64,000 nucleotides of DNA, taken from assembly GCF_004345565.1 (NCBI RefSeq), contig NZ_SLWA01000008.1, positions 186,001 to 250,000 of the forward strand, read 5' to 3'. Both the position numbers and the translations under genes were made by a program. The first letter of the stretch is position 1; every line of letters starts with the position of its first letter. A model generated the notes under the pieces. The model was not told the DNA's origin, made no database searches, and saw only the letters and a program-made list of their open reading frames with translations. Below, piece after piece: positions 1 to 9,106 of the stretch. Origin of the DNA: Flavobacterium circumlabens. Its GTDB lineage: Bacteria; Bacteroidota; Bacteroidia; Flavobacteriales; Flavobacteriaceae.

Positions 1-2243
1 TCAATAATAGCAGTGTCTAAATAAACCAGATTTTCTTCTGTACTCTCAATAAAGGAGTTTATAACATCCTTTAAGGATTCATTGTCATTTCCTAAAAACT
101 CTTTCAGGGTTTCTAAGGAATAAAGTTGTGTATAGGAAATTTCTTCAATAGGTTTAATTGCATCCATTGGAAGAGGATTGTGCGCTAAAATTTGATGAAT
201 TGTTTCCAATAACACTTTTGGCGAATAGGGTTTTTTAATAACACTTGTAAACCCGGCATTGCTGTAAACAGAAAAATCCAGATCGGTTCGTCCCGTCAGT
301 GCAATAACCGGTTGGTTTTTGAATGTAGTAGTATTGGTGCTTTTTAATTTTTCAATAAACATAAAGCCATCCATTTCCGGCATCTGAATATCGGTAATGA
401 TAAAATCGAAATTGGTAGTAGCAATAGTGTCTAATGCTTTCGATGCCCTGTTGAAAGATAAAACATGATGTTTTTCCTGTTTTAAAACCCCGCTCGTTAA
501 ATTCAGTAGATTAATATCATCATCAATTACAATAAAAGTCTGTTTTTTCATCTTAGTGAAAACGGGCTGCTTTTTAATTTCTGGAGGAGTATAGGGACTA
601 TTGTCAAATAATAAGGGAAGTCTGATTTCAAAAGTACTTCCTTCTCCAAAAGTACTTTCAAGGGTTAGATTTCCTCCCAGAATTGTTATTATTTTTTGAC
701 AGATCGAAAGACCAAGACCGGTTCCTCCATATTTTTTTTCGATGTTTTCGTTGGCCTGGGCAAATTCCTCAAAGACCAGTTGTTGATTTGCTTTTTCAAT
801 TCCGATTCCGGTGTCTTCTATGGTAATCACAAAAAAAGCATCATCACTCACATAAGAACTGATTTTTATAAAACCTTCTTCTGTAAATTTATATGCATTT
901 CCCACAAGGTTGGTCAGGATCTGTTTCAGACGAAACGGATCTCCGACAATCTTGCTGTTCAGTTTTTCATCAACATTAATAATAAGATCGATGTTTTTGT
1001 TTTTATAAACAGTCTGTATATTTCTGGCTGCATCCTCAATCACTTCCGGTAACACGAAAGGTACTTTTTCGATGCTGATTTTTCCGGCTTCGATTTGAGA
1101 AAAATCCAGTAAATCCTGAACTAACTGTGAAATATATTCAGAGGAGTTTTTTATGTTTTTAACGAAATACGATTGTTTGGTATTGACATCCGAATTGCCC
1201 AAAAGTTCGGTGTAACCTACAATGGTGCTCAAAGGTGTTTTTAAATCATGGCTCACGGTCGAAATTAGCTGTTCCCGGCTTTTAAGCAGGTTTTTGGTTT
1301 TGAAGTTCGCAATTTCCAGCTGTTTTTTGTAAAGCTGTGATTTGGAGTAATCACTCACAATTAAGATAGAGAAGAATACCGTTAAAAACAGCCCGATAAT
1401 AGCAGAAACCGTTACAATTTCGTTGACTTTTTTAAGTGATTTTTCTTTTAGTAAATTGTTTTTTATCGAGTTAATGATAATTTCTCTTTCAATAATACGA
1501 AGTACTTTCCGGAGTTGTTCCGATATGGCAATTTCATTTTTAAGCAGTTTGTTTTCTTCGAAATTCAGGGATTCCTTTTTCTTTTCTGCCTTTAGTTTTA
1601 CGTTGCTCAACAGCTTTTTCGAATTGGCCAGAATAGAGTCAGAGGCTTGTTTGCTCAGCGTATTAGTGCTGTCGTCCGGAATATTCTGATTCAGGTAATC
1701 GACATATTTCTGGAGCACATTTCGTTGGTAACTGCCTAAATCATTCGGATTTTTGTTAAAATCCCGTAGTTCTAATTTACGCAGTTTAAACTCCATTTTA
1801 GTAATTTCGTTAATAGCCGTATTCACCGAAACTTCATCCTCGGCTTTGCTTTTTATGGCTTTTAACTGTTTTATATTATCTGTTTTTTCAGATAAGAAAT
1901 ACGTGACACTATCTAATAATACTTTCTGATATTCGGTAGTGACAATTTGTTTTAAGGTATCTATTCTGGATTTTAAGGAATCCGTTTCGATCAGGTAACT
2001 TTTAAAATCATTTTCAGAGTTGGTCTGAATCGTTTTTCGGGCCAGACTTTCCGTTTTGTATACATTCGAAAAAAGCTTACTCACTCGTAGGATTTTCGTT
2101 TTTTCCAAGGCGATTTTATCTTCCAGTTTATTGTAAACAGCATTTTCAGAATATAAAAACCATCCAACAGTAACTACTAGTCCCAGCAATGCAATATAAC
2201 TGAAGAGTACTTTGAACGGCATGTAACTTTTTTTACTCTCCAT
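1..2243 (-). CDS. Hybrid sensor histidine kinase/response regulator (3' end outside window)
   Basis: About 747 codons are visible from the ATG at 2243 and the frame is still open at base 1. In order: a membrane helix at about residues 10-29, a largely helical periplasmic region, a second helix at about 275-296, a HisKA domain with the phospho-acceptor in STVSHDLKTPL (His332), an HATPase domain with N-box (NLVGNAYKF) and G-boxes (DTGIGI, GGTGLGLSI), then a receiver with DIQMPEMDG (phospho-acceptor Asp618) and the start of what looks like an HPt domain at the edge. This is a membrane phosphorelay kinase of the ArcB/BarA layout. The signal cannot be told from the sequence. Family assignment is secure; the C-terminal end is inferred. 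Confidence 0.9.
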   Translation of the reverse strand, partial: MESKKSYMPFKVLFSYIALLGLVVTVGWFLYSENAVYNKLEDKIALEKTKILRVSKLFSNVYKTESLARKTIQTNSENDFKSYLIETDSLKSRIDTLKQIVTTEYQKVLLDSVTYFLSEKTDNIKQLKAIKSKAEDEVSVNTAINEITKMEFKLRKLELRDFNKNPNDLGSYQRNVLQKYVDYLNQNIPDDSTNTLSKQASDSILANSKKLLSNVKLKAEKKKESLNFEENKLLKNEIAISEQLRKVLRIIEREIIINSIKNNLLKEKSLKKVNEIVTVSAIIGLFLTVFFSILIVSDYSKSQLYKKQLEIANFKTKNLLKSREQLISTVSHDLKTPLSTIVGYTELLGNSDVNTKQSYFVKNIKNSSEYISQLVQDLLDFSQIEAGKISIEKVPFVLPEVIEDAARNIQTVYKNKNIDLIINVDEKLNSKIVGDPFRLKQILTNLVGNAYKFTEEGFIKISSYVSDDAFFVITIEDTGIGIEKANQQLVFEEFAQANENIEKKYGGTGLGLSICQKIITILGGNLTLESTFGEGSTFEIRLPLLFDNSPYTPPEIKKQPVFTKMKKQTFIVIDDDINLLNLTSGVLKQEKHHVLSFNRASKALDTIATTNFDFIITDIQMPEMDGFMFIEKLKSTNTTTFKNQPVIALTGRTDLDFSVYSNAGFTSVIKKPYSPKVLLETIHQILAHNPLPMDAIKPIEEISYTQLYSLETLKEFLGNDNESLKDVINSFIESTEENLVYLDTAII

Positions 2244-2368
2244 AAATGATAGCGCGTAGGTGTTGAATGTTTTATGTAATTGAAACTCTCGCAATTTATT
2301 TAAATTTTTCCCTTTTTAGAAATATATTTTAGACTAATATTTTATATAATTAAAAGTTGTGGAAAACA

Positions 2369-2403
2369 AAATAGCTGCAGATTATATAAATCTACAGCTA
2401 TTT
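2369..2403 (-). terminator. Probable terminator of the S9 peptidase gene
   Basis: Inverted repeat AAATAGCTG/CAGCTATTT with a short A/T-rich loop, lying about 75 bases past the stop of the leftward peptidase gene. Read leftward it is followed by a T-rich run. It is moderately convincing because the T run is interrupted. Confidence 0.5.
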
Positions 2404-2475
2404 GGATGAAAATACATCTAAATTGTATTATCGTTTAGAAATCACTTAAAATTCAGGGTTTCAATTGAAATCTGA

Positions 2476-4377
2476 CTAAAGGGTTTCTTTTAACCATTTA
2501 AAGAATTCACCTTGCCAAACCTGAGCATTCTGAGGTTTTAAAACCCAGTGATTTTCTTCCGGGAAATAAAGCAAACGACTTTTAATTCCTCTTAACTGGG
2601 CTGCCTGAAAAGCTTCTTGTCCCTGTCCGATTGGTACACGGAAATCTTTTCCTCCCTGAACAATTAAAATGGGCGTATTCCAGTTTTGTGCCAGACTTGC
2701 AGGGTTGAAAGTAGTATATGTTTTTTGTGCCACAGCATTGTCTTTTTCCCAGTAAGCACCACCGAAATCCCAGTTGTTAAAGAAAACTTCTTCTGTCGTT
2801 CCGAACATACTTTGTGTATTGAAAACACCATCATGCGCGATAAAAGTCTTGAAACGTTTGTTGTGAATTCCGGCTAAATAAAACACAGAATATCCTCCGT
2901 AACTCGCCCCGACACAACCTAAACGGCTTTTGTCAACATAGCTTTCTTTGGCAACATCATCAATGGCAGACAAATAATCGTCCATCACCTGTCCACCCCA
3001 GTCTTTACTGATTTGCTCGTTCCATTCTACTCCGTGTCCCGGCATTCCGCGACGGTTGGGAGCCACGACCACATATCCTTTAGCTGCCATTAAGGAGAAA
3101 TTCCAACGGTACGAATACGATTGTGTCAATGCAGACTGTGGCCCACCCTGACAATACAATAGGGTTGGATATTTTTTGGTGGCATCAAAATTGGGTGGTA
3201 AAATTACCCAAACCAACATTTTCTTGCCGTCCGTAGTCGTTACATAACGTTTCTCTGTTTTGCTTAAAGTAAGTGTTTTATAAGTTTCTGTATTGACGTT
3301 CGACAATTGTTTCCAGGTATTTTTCTTTAAATTATAAGAAAAAATCTCAGCCGCATGATTCATATCCGTTCTGGTCACAATAATATCATCACCGGAAAAA
3401 CCAACCAAATCATTCACGTCAAAATCACCATTCGTTAACTGACGCACCGTAATGGCAATTCTTGTCAAACCAGGGAAATTAACCGTAAAAAGCTGTTTGG
3501 TACCATCAACCGGTGCCACAAAAAATACATTTTTCCCATCTTTACTCCAGATGAAATGGTCTACAGTGCCATCCCAGTTTGCCGTCAGGTTTGTTTTGAT
3601 TCCTTTAAAATCGACAATAATATCGTTTTTGTCTGCTTCATAACCATCGCGTTTCATTTGCAGCCAGGTCAGATTTCCCGTTGGGGAAAATTGCGGAGCC
3701 ATATCGTAACCTAAGTTGTCCTCGGTTCTGTTGACTGTTTTCTGAGTCTCTAAATTGTACTCGTAAATGTTGGTGTTGGTAGAAATGGCGTAGGCAGTTC
3801 CCGCTTTTTTCTTGCACACATACAAAATGCTTTTCCCATCAGGAGACCAGATATAATCTTCGTCGCCGCCAAATGGTTTCTGCGGACTGTCAAAAGTCTC
3901 TTCTCTTAAAATATCAATTCCGGCCGCGCCTTCTTTGTTTTCCTTGTAAAAAACGTGATTGAATTTACCTTCATTCCAGGTATCCCAGTGGCGGTAATCC
4001 AAACCATCGTAAATCTGAGCATCAGATTTGTCAAGGTTTGGATAAAAATCTTTTCCTAAAACTTTATCAATTTTCACCTCTTCATTGTACACCAAAAATT
4101 TTCCGTCAGGCGAAACATTTTTGTCTTTCAACACGTCTTTAGTGTCTTTGATTTCAGTTGCATTTCCGCCATTTACGGGTAAAGTGTAAAATTTAGAATG
4201 CGATTTGTTTTCCTCGATCGAAGGGGTAGTAACCTTAAAAACAACATTTTTTTCGTCTTTCGAAAGGCCAAGCGGTGTCACTCTTCCTAATTTCCATAAC
4301 AATTCCGGTGACATTACATTCTGTCCGATAGCGTTTAAACTCATCATTATTAAGGTTGTGAATAATACTTTTTTCAT
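2476..4377 (-). CDS. S9 family peptidase (prolyl oligopeptidase/dipeptidyl peptidase type)
   Basis: 633 residues from the ATG at 4377, chosen because it opens a clear signal peptide (MKKVLFTTLIMMSLNAIGQ); the 28 upstream in-frame codons lie in repeat-like sequence. The N-terminal two thirds is a WD/PD40-type propeller with repeated sPDGK motifs. The C-terminal alpha/beta hydrolase carries the nucleophile in GASYGGY (Ser492), Asp578 in GGKDFRVP and His610 in EENHW. Family members cleave peptides, often after proline or as di/tripeptidyl peptidases; the exported form would act in the periplasm on peptide nutrients. It appears to be a single-gene unit. Confidence 0.92.
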   Translation of the reverse strand: MKKVLFTTLIMMSLNAIGQNVMSPELLWKLGRVTPLGLSKDEKNVVFKVTTPSIEENKSHSKFYTLPVNGGNATEIKDTKDVLKDKNVSPDGKFLVYNEEVKIDKVLGKDFYPNLDKSDAQIYDGLDYRHWDTWNEGKFNHVFYKENKEGAAGIDILREETFDSPQKPFGGDEDYIWSPDGKSILYVCKKKAGTAYAISTNTNIYEYNLETQKTVNRTEDNLGYDMAPQFSPTGNLTWLQMKRDGYEADKNDIIVDFKGIKTNLTANWDGTVDHFIWSKDGKNVFFVAPVDGTKQLFTVNFPGLTRIAITVRQLTNGDFDVNDLVGFSGDDIIVTRTDMNHAAEIFSYNLKKNTWKQLSNVNTETYKTLTLSKTEKRYVTTTDGKKMLVWVILPPNFDATKKYPTLLYCQGGPQSALTQSYSYRWNFSLMAAKGYVVVAPNRRGMPGHGVEWNEQISKDWGGQVMDDYLSAIDDVAKESYVDKSRLGCVGASYGGYSVFYLAGIHNKRFKTFIAHDGVFNTQSMFGTTEEVFFNNWDFGGAYWEKDNAVAQKTYTTFNPASLAQNWNTPILIVQGGKDFRVPIGQGQEAFQAAQLRGIKSRLLYFPEENHWVLKPQNAQVWQGEFFKWLKETL

Positions 4378-4486
4378 AATTGATAATCTAATTTTTGAGG
4401 AGCTAAAAGTACGAATTTTAAATTCCAATCCCGAAGCCTCGGGATAAATTCCAAATTCCAATTATTGTTAAAACTTTTAATTGTTC

Positions 4487-4553
4487 TGTCACCCTGAGCG
4501 GAGTCAAAGGCTTCTGGAAATAAAAGGGGCTTCTACTTCGCTTAGCCTGACAT
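4487..4553. repeat. Palindromic intergenic repeat, family A, copy 1
   Basis: Imperfect inverted repeat: left arm contains CTGAGCGGAGTCAAAGGCTT, right arm contains GCTTCTACTTCGCTTAGCC. It shares its core with copies at 4629-4692 and 34889-34950. All lie between genes. The arms are more diverged here than in copy 2. Confidence 0.75.
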
Positions 4554-4628
4554 GTGTTTAAAACCATATAAGTGATGTAAGTTTCATTTAAGCATGAGGT
4601 TTGTTTGTTTTGATAGTTATTGAGATTG

Positions 4629-4692
4629 TGACCCTGAGCGGAGTCGAAAGCTTGTGGAAATAAAAGGGGCTTCGACTCCGCTCAGCCTGACA
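4629..4692. repeat. Palindromic intergenic repeat, family A, copy 2
   Basis: Nearly perfect inverted repeat with arms CTGAGCGGAGTCGAAAGC and GCTTCGACTCCGCTCAG around a 14-base spacer (TTGTGGAAATAAAA plus flanking G). The spacer is nearly identical to that of copy 1, showing that the whole element was copied, not only the arms. It precedes the FAD oxidoreductase gene. Confidence 0.8.
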
Positions 4693-4776
4693 TCTGTTTT
4701 AAAAAAAACTCTTAAATGAACTTCCATTACTTATATGGTAAAACAAAAAATCTGTATTTTTATAAAAAATTGATTC

Positions 4777-5889
4777 ATGGAATTAAGTTACTGGGAGCTT
4801 AAAAATTGGTTCACGGATGTGGATTATACGATCGTGGGCAGCGGCATAGTGGGTTTGCATGCAGGCCTGCGCTTACGCGAAAGATTCCCAACAGCAAAAA
4901 TCCTGGTTTTAGAAAGAGGCATGCTGCCGCAGGGTGCCAGTACAAAAAATGCGGGTTTCGCCTGTTTCGGAAGCCTTTCTGAAATTATGGAGGATCTGAA
5001 AACGCATTCAGAAGAAGATGTGGTCCAGCTGGTTGAAAAACGCTGGCAGGGTTTGCAGCTGCTTCGAAAAAGATTGGGAGATGCTGCAATGGATTTTAAG
5101 CCACATGGCGGATATGAAATTTTTCTGAAGGAAGATGAAAGAGGTTTCACAGATTGTCTGAGTAAATTGCCCTTTATAAACGAGATACTAAAACCACTTT
5201 TTAAAGCGGATGTTTTTAGCAAGGAAGTAGATCGTTTTGGTTTTGAAAACATTCAGGACTATTTGGTTTTTAATCCGTTTGAAGCGCAGCTCGATACCGG
5301 AAACATGATGCAGGAATTGCTGAAACAGGCTGTTGCCGCCAATATTCTGATTTTGAATCAGCAAACGGTAACCTCTTATCTGGATACAGGTAATGATGTC
5401 GAAGTGGTATTGGGTGATTTTAGTTTTACGTCCAAAAAGATACTTTTTGCAACAAATGGGTTCGCCAATACGTTAACAAAAGGAGCCGTGCAACCGGCAA
5501 GGGCTCAGGTTTTAATTACAGAGCCTATTCCGAACTTAGATATCAGGGGGACTTTTCATCTGGATCGGGGGTATTATTATTTCAGGAACATCGGCGATCG
5601 TATTTTACTGGGAGGAGGGCGCAACCTTGATTTTGAGACCGAAACCACAACCGAATTTGGTCAGACCAAAATTGTGCAAAATAAATTGGAGGATTTACTT
5701 AAAAATGTAATTTTACCAAATCAGGAATTTCAGATTGCCCACCGTTGGAGCGGTATTATGGGCGTCGGAAACAGTAAAACGCCTGTGGTTACACAACTGA
5801 CTGAAAACGTGTTTTGTGGAGTGCGTTTAGGCGGGATGGGGGTAGCAATAGGAAGTTTAATAGGAACAGAATTAGCAGATTTAATATAA
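4777..5889 (+). CDS. FAD-dependent oxidoreductase (DAO family)
   Basis: 370 residues. An N-terminal Rossmann FAD-binding motif (TIVGSGIVGLHAGLRL, about residues 19-34) is followed by an acidic ERG end of the second strand, and a C-terminal segment with the DAO-type FAD-contacting glycines (GVRLGGMGVAIG). The family oxidises amines such as glycine, sarcosine or D-amino acids; the substrate here is not determinable. The stop TAA shares its last A with the ATG of mtgA, so the two are translationally coupled. No signal peptide, so probably cytoplasmic. The link to cell-wall genes hints at a D-amino acid or envelope precursor substrate, but that is inference. Confidence 0.85.
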   Translation: MELSYWELKNWFTDVDYTIVGSGIVGLHAGLRLRERFPTAKILVLERGMLPQGASTKNAGFACFGSLSEIMEDLKTHSEEDVVQLVEKRWQGLQLLRKRLGDAAMDFKPHGGYEIFLKEDERGFTDCLSKLPFINEILKPLFKADVFSKEVDRFGFENIQDYLVFNPFEAQLDTGNMMQELLKQAVAANILILNQQTVTSYLDTGNDVEVVLGDFSFTSKKILFATNGFANTLTKGAVQPARAQVLITEPIPNLDIRGTFHLDRGYYYFRNIGDRILLGGGRNLDFETETTTEFGQTKIVQNKLEDLLKNVILPNQEFQIAHRWSGIMGVGNSKTPVVTQLTENVFCGVRLGGMGVAIGSLIGTELADLI

Positions 5890-6662
5890 TGGCAGTCAAA
5901 AAACCAGCACCAAAAAAAACAACCGCAAGTAAACCGAAGCCTAGAACAGCTTCAAAGAAATCAAATCGTTCTTTAGGAGAAAAAGTGAAATGGTTTTTTA
6001 TCAAATTATTTCTATGGTTCTTCGGACTCTCCATTGGGTCGGTCATCTTTTTTAAATATGTACCCGTACCTTTTACGCCATTGATGGTAATTCGGGCAAT
6101 CGAAAATAAAATGGGTGGGAAAGAAGTATACTTTGATCATGACTGGGAACCGATTGACAAGATTTCGATGAATTTGCAGAAAGCGGTTATTGCCAGTGAA
6201 GACGGCACTTTTTTATACCACAATGGTTTTGATTTTAAGGCACTTCAAAAAGCCTATAAAAGCAATGAGCGTGGCCGCAGGATTCGCGGTGGAAGCACCA
6301 TCTCACAACAAACGGCCAAAAATGTGTTTTTATGGCAGGGAAAAAGTTATTTCCGTAAAGGTTTAGAAGCTTATTTTACCGTTTTAATAGAAGTCATCTG
6401 GGGCAAAGAACGGATCATGGAAGTGTACCTGAACAGTATCGAAATGGGTGATGGGGTTTATGGCGCCTATGCCGCTACGGAACATTGGTACCGACGTGAT
6501 GCTTCGAGTTTAACAGCCATGCAGGCTGCCGGAATTGCAGCTATATTGCCCAATCCAAGAAAATTTAAAGCAACAGGATCGTCCAGTTATATCAACAGAC
6601 GTAAAGAAAGAATAGTTCGTGAAATGCGCGCCGTTGGAAAAATAAATTACAATGGGAAATAA
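5889..6662 (+). CDS. mtgA: Monofunctional biosynthetic peptidoglycan transglycosylase
   Basis: 257 residues from the ATG that overlaps the previous stop (TAATG at 5887-5891); a longer in-frame extension lies inside the upstream gene and is rejected. A basic, Lys/Ala/Pro-rich cytoplasmic tail precedes one membrane helix (about residues 35-56) and a GT51 domain with the catalytic Glu104 in IASEDGTF, then RGGSTISQQTAKN and EIYLN-like EVYLNSIEMG. It polymerises lipid II into glycan strands on the outer face of the inner membrane. No transpeptidase domain follows, as expected for MtgA. Its 3' end overlaps the LpxR-like gene by 11 bases. Confidence 0.93.
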   Translation: MAVKKPAPKKTTASKPKPRTASKKSNRSLGEKVKWFFIKLFLWFFGLSIGSVIFFKYVPVPFTPLMVIRAIENKMGGKEVYFDHDWEPIDKISMNLQKAVIASEDGTFLYHNGFDFKALQKAYKSNERGRRIRGGSTISQQTAKNVFLWQGKSYFRKGLEAYFTVLIEVIWGKERIMEVYLNSIEMGDGVYGAYAATEHWYRRDASSLTAMQAAGIAAILPNPRKFKATGSSSYINRRKERIVREMRAVGKINYNGK

Positions 6663-7599
6663 AAAAGCGCTTTTTGTACTGCTGCTATTGACATCGGTAT
6701 TCACTTTTGGACAGGGAAAAACGAGTGAAATCGGTTTTATCACAGACAATGATTTATATACATCTTCTAAAAATGATATGTATTATACCAATGGTTTAGA
6801 GCTGTTTTATCGCTTTTTGTCAAAAAATGGGAATTCGAAAATCAATAAGAAAATAACGGAGTTTCGGGTGGGTCAGTATATTTACAATCCGAGATACATT
6901 AATATTGAAGCCCGGAATAATAACAATCGCCCTTTTGCCGGTTATCTTTTTGCCGAGGCCGGCCGGAGTTTTTTCTATAACAGTGAGTCGGTTTTAAAAA
7001 CAGATTTTCAGTTGGGTTTTGTGGGACAAAATTCTTTGGGGAAGGAAATGCAGGAAGCTTTCCACCATGTCATTGGATATAAAAATGTGTATGGTTGGGA
7101 AAATCAGATTCATAATGCTTTGGGTGTCCAGGCACATGCGCTGTATTCGAAGAAATTATTTCCAAGACGCCATAACGATTTTATTGATCTCCATTTTCAG
7201 TCGGAAGGAAATCTGGGGACTATTTTTACAGGTGTTTCCACCGGTTTTCTGACCCGGATTGGTTTTAAGAAATTGCTTCCGCTGTATGATTCTAATTTAC
7301 ATGACGCGTCAGTGAGTGCTGTACTGCCGTATACGGTGAGAGAATTTTATTTTTATGCGATACCGAGTGTTAATTATCAGTTTTACGATGCTACAATCGA
7401 AGGAAGCTTATTCAATAACGAAAGTCCTGTGACTTTTGATTTGGAGCCGCTTCGTTTCAATGCTGAGTTTGGCCTGAAATACCGTCACGATAACTTCAAT
7501 TTTTCGTACGCTTTTATTTACCACGGAAGAGAATTGGACAGCCATGAAATAACAGGCTCTTTTTATGGCTCGATCCGTCTTTCGTATCTGTTGAACTAG
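6652..7599 (+). CDS. LpxR-like lipid A deacylase family outer-membrane protein (DUF2219)
   Basis: 315 residues with a signal peptide (MGNKKALFVLLLLTSVFTFGQ). The N-terminal mature part has the LpxR signature pattern (IGFITDNDLYTSSKNDMYYTNG: Asn-Asp-Leu...Tyr-Thr-Asn-Gly), and the rest alternates hydrophobic and polar residues as in a beta-barrel. LpxR removes the 3'-acyloxyacyl chain of lipid A at the outer membrane. The overlap with mtgA and coupling to the oxidoreductase suggest one envelope-modifying operon. Whether it is catalytically active cannot be judged without aligning the His/Lys/Asp residues. Confidence 0.82.
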   Translation: MGNKKALFVLLLLTSVFTFGQGKTSEIGFITDNDLYTSSKNDMYYTNGLELFYRFLSKNGNSKINKKITEFRVGQYIYNPRYINIEARNNNNRPFAGYLFAEAGRSFFYNSESVLKTDFQLGFVGQNSLGKEMQEAFHHVIGYKNVYGWENQIHNALGVQAHALYSKKLFPRRHNDFIDLHFQSEGNLGTIFTGVSTGFLTRIGFKKLLPLYDSNLHDASVSAVLPYTVREFYFYAIPSVNYQFYDATIEGSLFNNESPVTFDLEPLRFNAEFGLKYRHDNFNFSYAFIYHGRELDSHEITGSFYGSIRLSYLLN

Positions 7600-7626
7600 C
7601 CCTTTTTTTAATATGGGAAAGAGGGA

Positions 7627-8142
7627 TTAAATTTTAAATCGTTTAATTATTTTCTTCTCCTTGTTAAAATCTACCTCCAGAGAATCACTGGATATTTTTT
7701 TGATCATCAGTCCGTCCACAAGATCGTTTTTTCTCAGGCGAAACATTTTCGAATCAATTTTCAGGATGACCATTTCTCCACGCGAATCTTTTATATAGCC
7801 GTGATAAGAGATAGCAGGCCATACAATCAAATGTTTCATTGTTGGTGCGGCTGTCGCTTTTTTAACTACAGCCCCCGAATGGTTAGGATTCGGGACATAT
7901 TGTCTTTGCGGACGGGCAACCACTTCCTGAACCTGCTTGTTCAGGAAAGGGTCTCTGGATACGTTTTCTAAGGCAAAAGTATCTTTATTAATCTGGTTGA
8001 ATTTTACTGTAGCGGATCCCGCGGAATTGTTAACCGCTAATTCTTTAGAAGTAAAAAAACGGTTGATCGTTTTGTAAAAAACAGAACCCCATAGCCCTAG
8101 GACAACGACGATTAAAATTATATTTATTTTTTTCTTGACCAT
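7627..8142 (-). CDS. PilP/GspC-like pilus or type II secretion assembly protein
   Basis: 171 residues: a short cytoplasmic end, one membrane helix at about residues 6-23, a flexible linker containing SRDPFL (the RDPF motif is typical of PilP and its relatives), and a C-terminal beta-rich domain (SYHGYIKDSRGEMVILKID...LRKNDLVDGLMIKKI) that matches the shape of the GspC HR/PilP homology domain, which contacts the secretin. It is the last gene of the leftward assembly block, 7 bases after the FN3-like lipoprotein gene. The assignment comes from motif and gene order, not strong similarity. Confidence 0.65.
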   Translation of the reverse strand: MVKKKINIILIVVVLGLWGSVFYKTINRFFTSKELAVNNSAGSATVKFNQINKDTFALENVSRDPFLNKQVQEVVARPQRQYVPNPNHSGAVVKKATAAPTMKHLIVWPAISYHGYIKDSRGEMVILKIDSKMFRLRKNDLVDGLMIKKISSDSLEVDFNKEKKIIKRFKI

Positions 8143-8149
8143 CTCTGTA

Positions 8150-9106
8150 CTAAATTACGGTGAACTTAAAGGGTACGCTATAGGCACTTACATTTCCGGC
8201 CGCATCTGTCGTTTTAATTCTCCAGTAATAATCTCCTAATGTGGTAAAAATACGCTGATAGGATGTACTCGCATTATTAGTCGGGAAAAGAATGGTCGTA
8301 AAAGTACTGGTGTTGGAAAATTCTATCGTGTACAAAAGAGGAGACTGGATTGTTCCGGTATCCGTAGGAGAAATCCAGGTAAAAGTAGTCGACACATTAT
8401 TGGTAATAATAGCATTAACAGCCGGAAGGGAATTGACAGGCACAGCCGGTACAACGGTATCGATGAAGAAATTCCTCGAAGAGAACTGAGCAGTCTGACT
8501 CGTGCTGTTAATTCCTCGTACCTTCCATTGGTAATTGGCGTCTTTGGTTAAATTGGTGCTGTTTAAAACAACGGATGTTTCGGTAGTGCTTTCGGCTTTA
8601 TAGACTGATTCGCTGGTGGTCGTGTTAATGACTTCAACAGAATAGCTGGTAGCAGCTGCCAGGTTTTGCCATTTGATCGTCAGGTCTGTACTGTTTTTAT
8701 ACACATTGTTGTCCGGACTTGTTAATACAACCTGCTGATTGCTTAAGTCATCGGTTGTGACCATAGAAAAGTTGGAAAGTGCGGAATAGTTGGATTCGTA
8801 CGCAAAGTTTTCCCCTCTTACTTTCCATTGATAACTTCCGGTTAACAAAGGAATATTCAGGCTGGTTTTGGCTACTAAAGAGTCTACAACAATAGTTTCA
8901 TTGAGGTCCAATACCTGCAAGCGGTATTTTTTGGCTCCGTCAAGTTCATTCCATTGAAAATTAACGACATTACTTTCAATCGTAGTGTCGTCTTTTGGAG
9001 ATACCACTTCAATGATATCATCTGAAATGTCTTCTTCAAAAACATCTTCGCAGGACACTAGAAGGAGAACGAAAAGGAACGGTATAATTTTATTTAGTGT
9101 TTTCAT
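8150..9106 (-). CDS. Lipoprotein with fibronectin type III-like repeats, in a pilus/T2SS gene block
   Basis: 318 residues. Lipoprotein signal peptide with the acylated cysteine in LLLVSCED, an acidic spacer, then three repeats of about 90 residues with the FN3-like pattern of W...Y.L.V, at about residues 33-115, 125-215 and 225-318 (FQWNELDGAKKYRLQVLD, KWQNLAAATSYSVEVIN, TWISPTDTGTIQSPLLYTIE). It overlaps the PilO-like gene by 17 bases and so belongs to the block. A pilotin-like or outer-surface scaffold role for the secretin would fit the location, but no such role is shown by the sequence. Confidence 0.7.
   Translation of the reverse strand: MKTLNKIIPFLFVLLLVSCEDVFEEDISDDIIEVVSPKDDTTIESNVVNFQWNELDGAKKYRLQVLDLNETIVVDSLVAKTSLNIPLLTGSYQWKVRGENFAYESNYSALSNFSMVTTDDLSNQQVVLTSPDNNVYKNSTDLTIKWQNLAAATSYSVEVINTTTSESVYKAESTTETSVVLNSTNLTKDANYQWKVRGINSTSQTAQFSSRNFFIDTVVPAVPVNSLPAVNAIITNNVSTTFTWISPTDTGTIQSPLLYTIEFSNTSTFTTILFPTNNASTSYQRIFTTLGDYYWRIKTTDAAGNVSAYSVPFKFTVI

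Noticed and set aside
4378..4461. Longer start for the S9 peptidase
   Set aside because: The 28 extra codons run through repeat-like intergenic sequence and would mask the clear signal peptide that starts at 4377.
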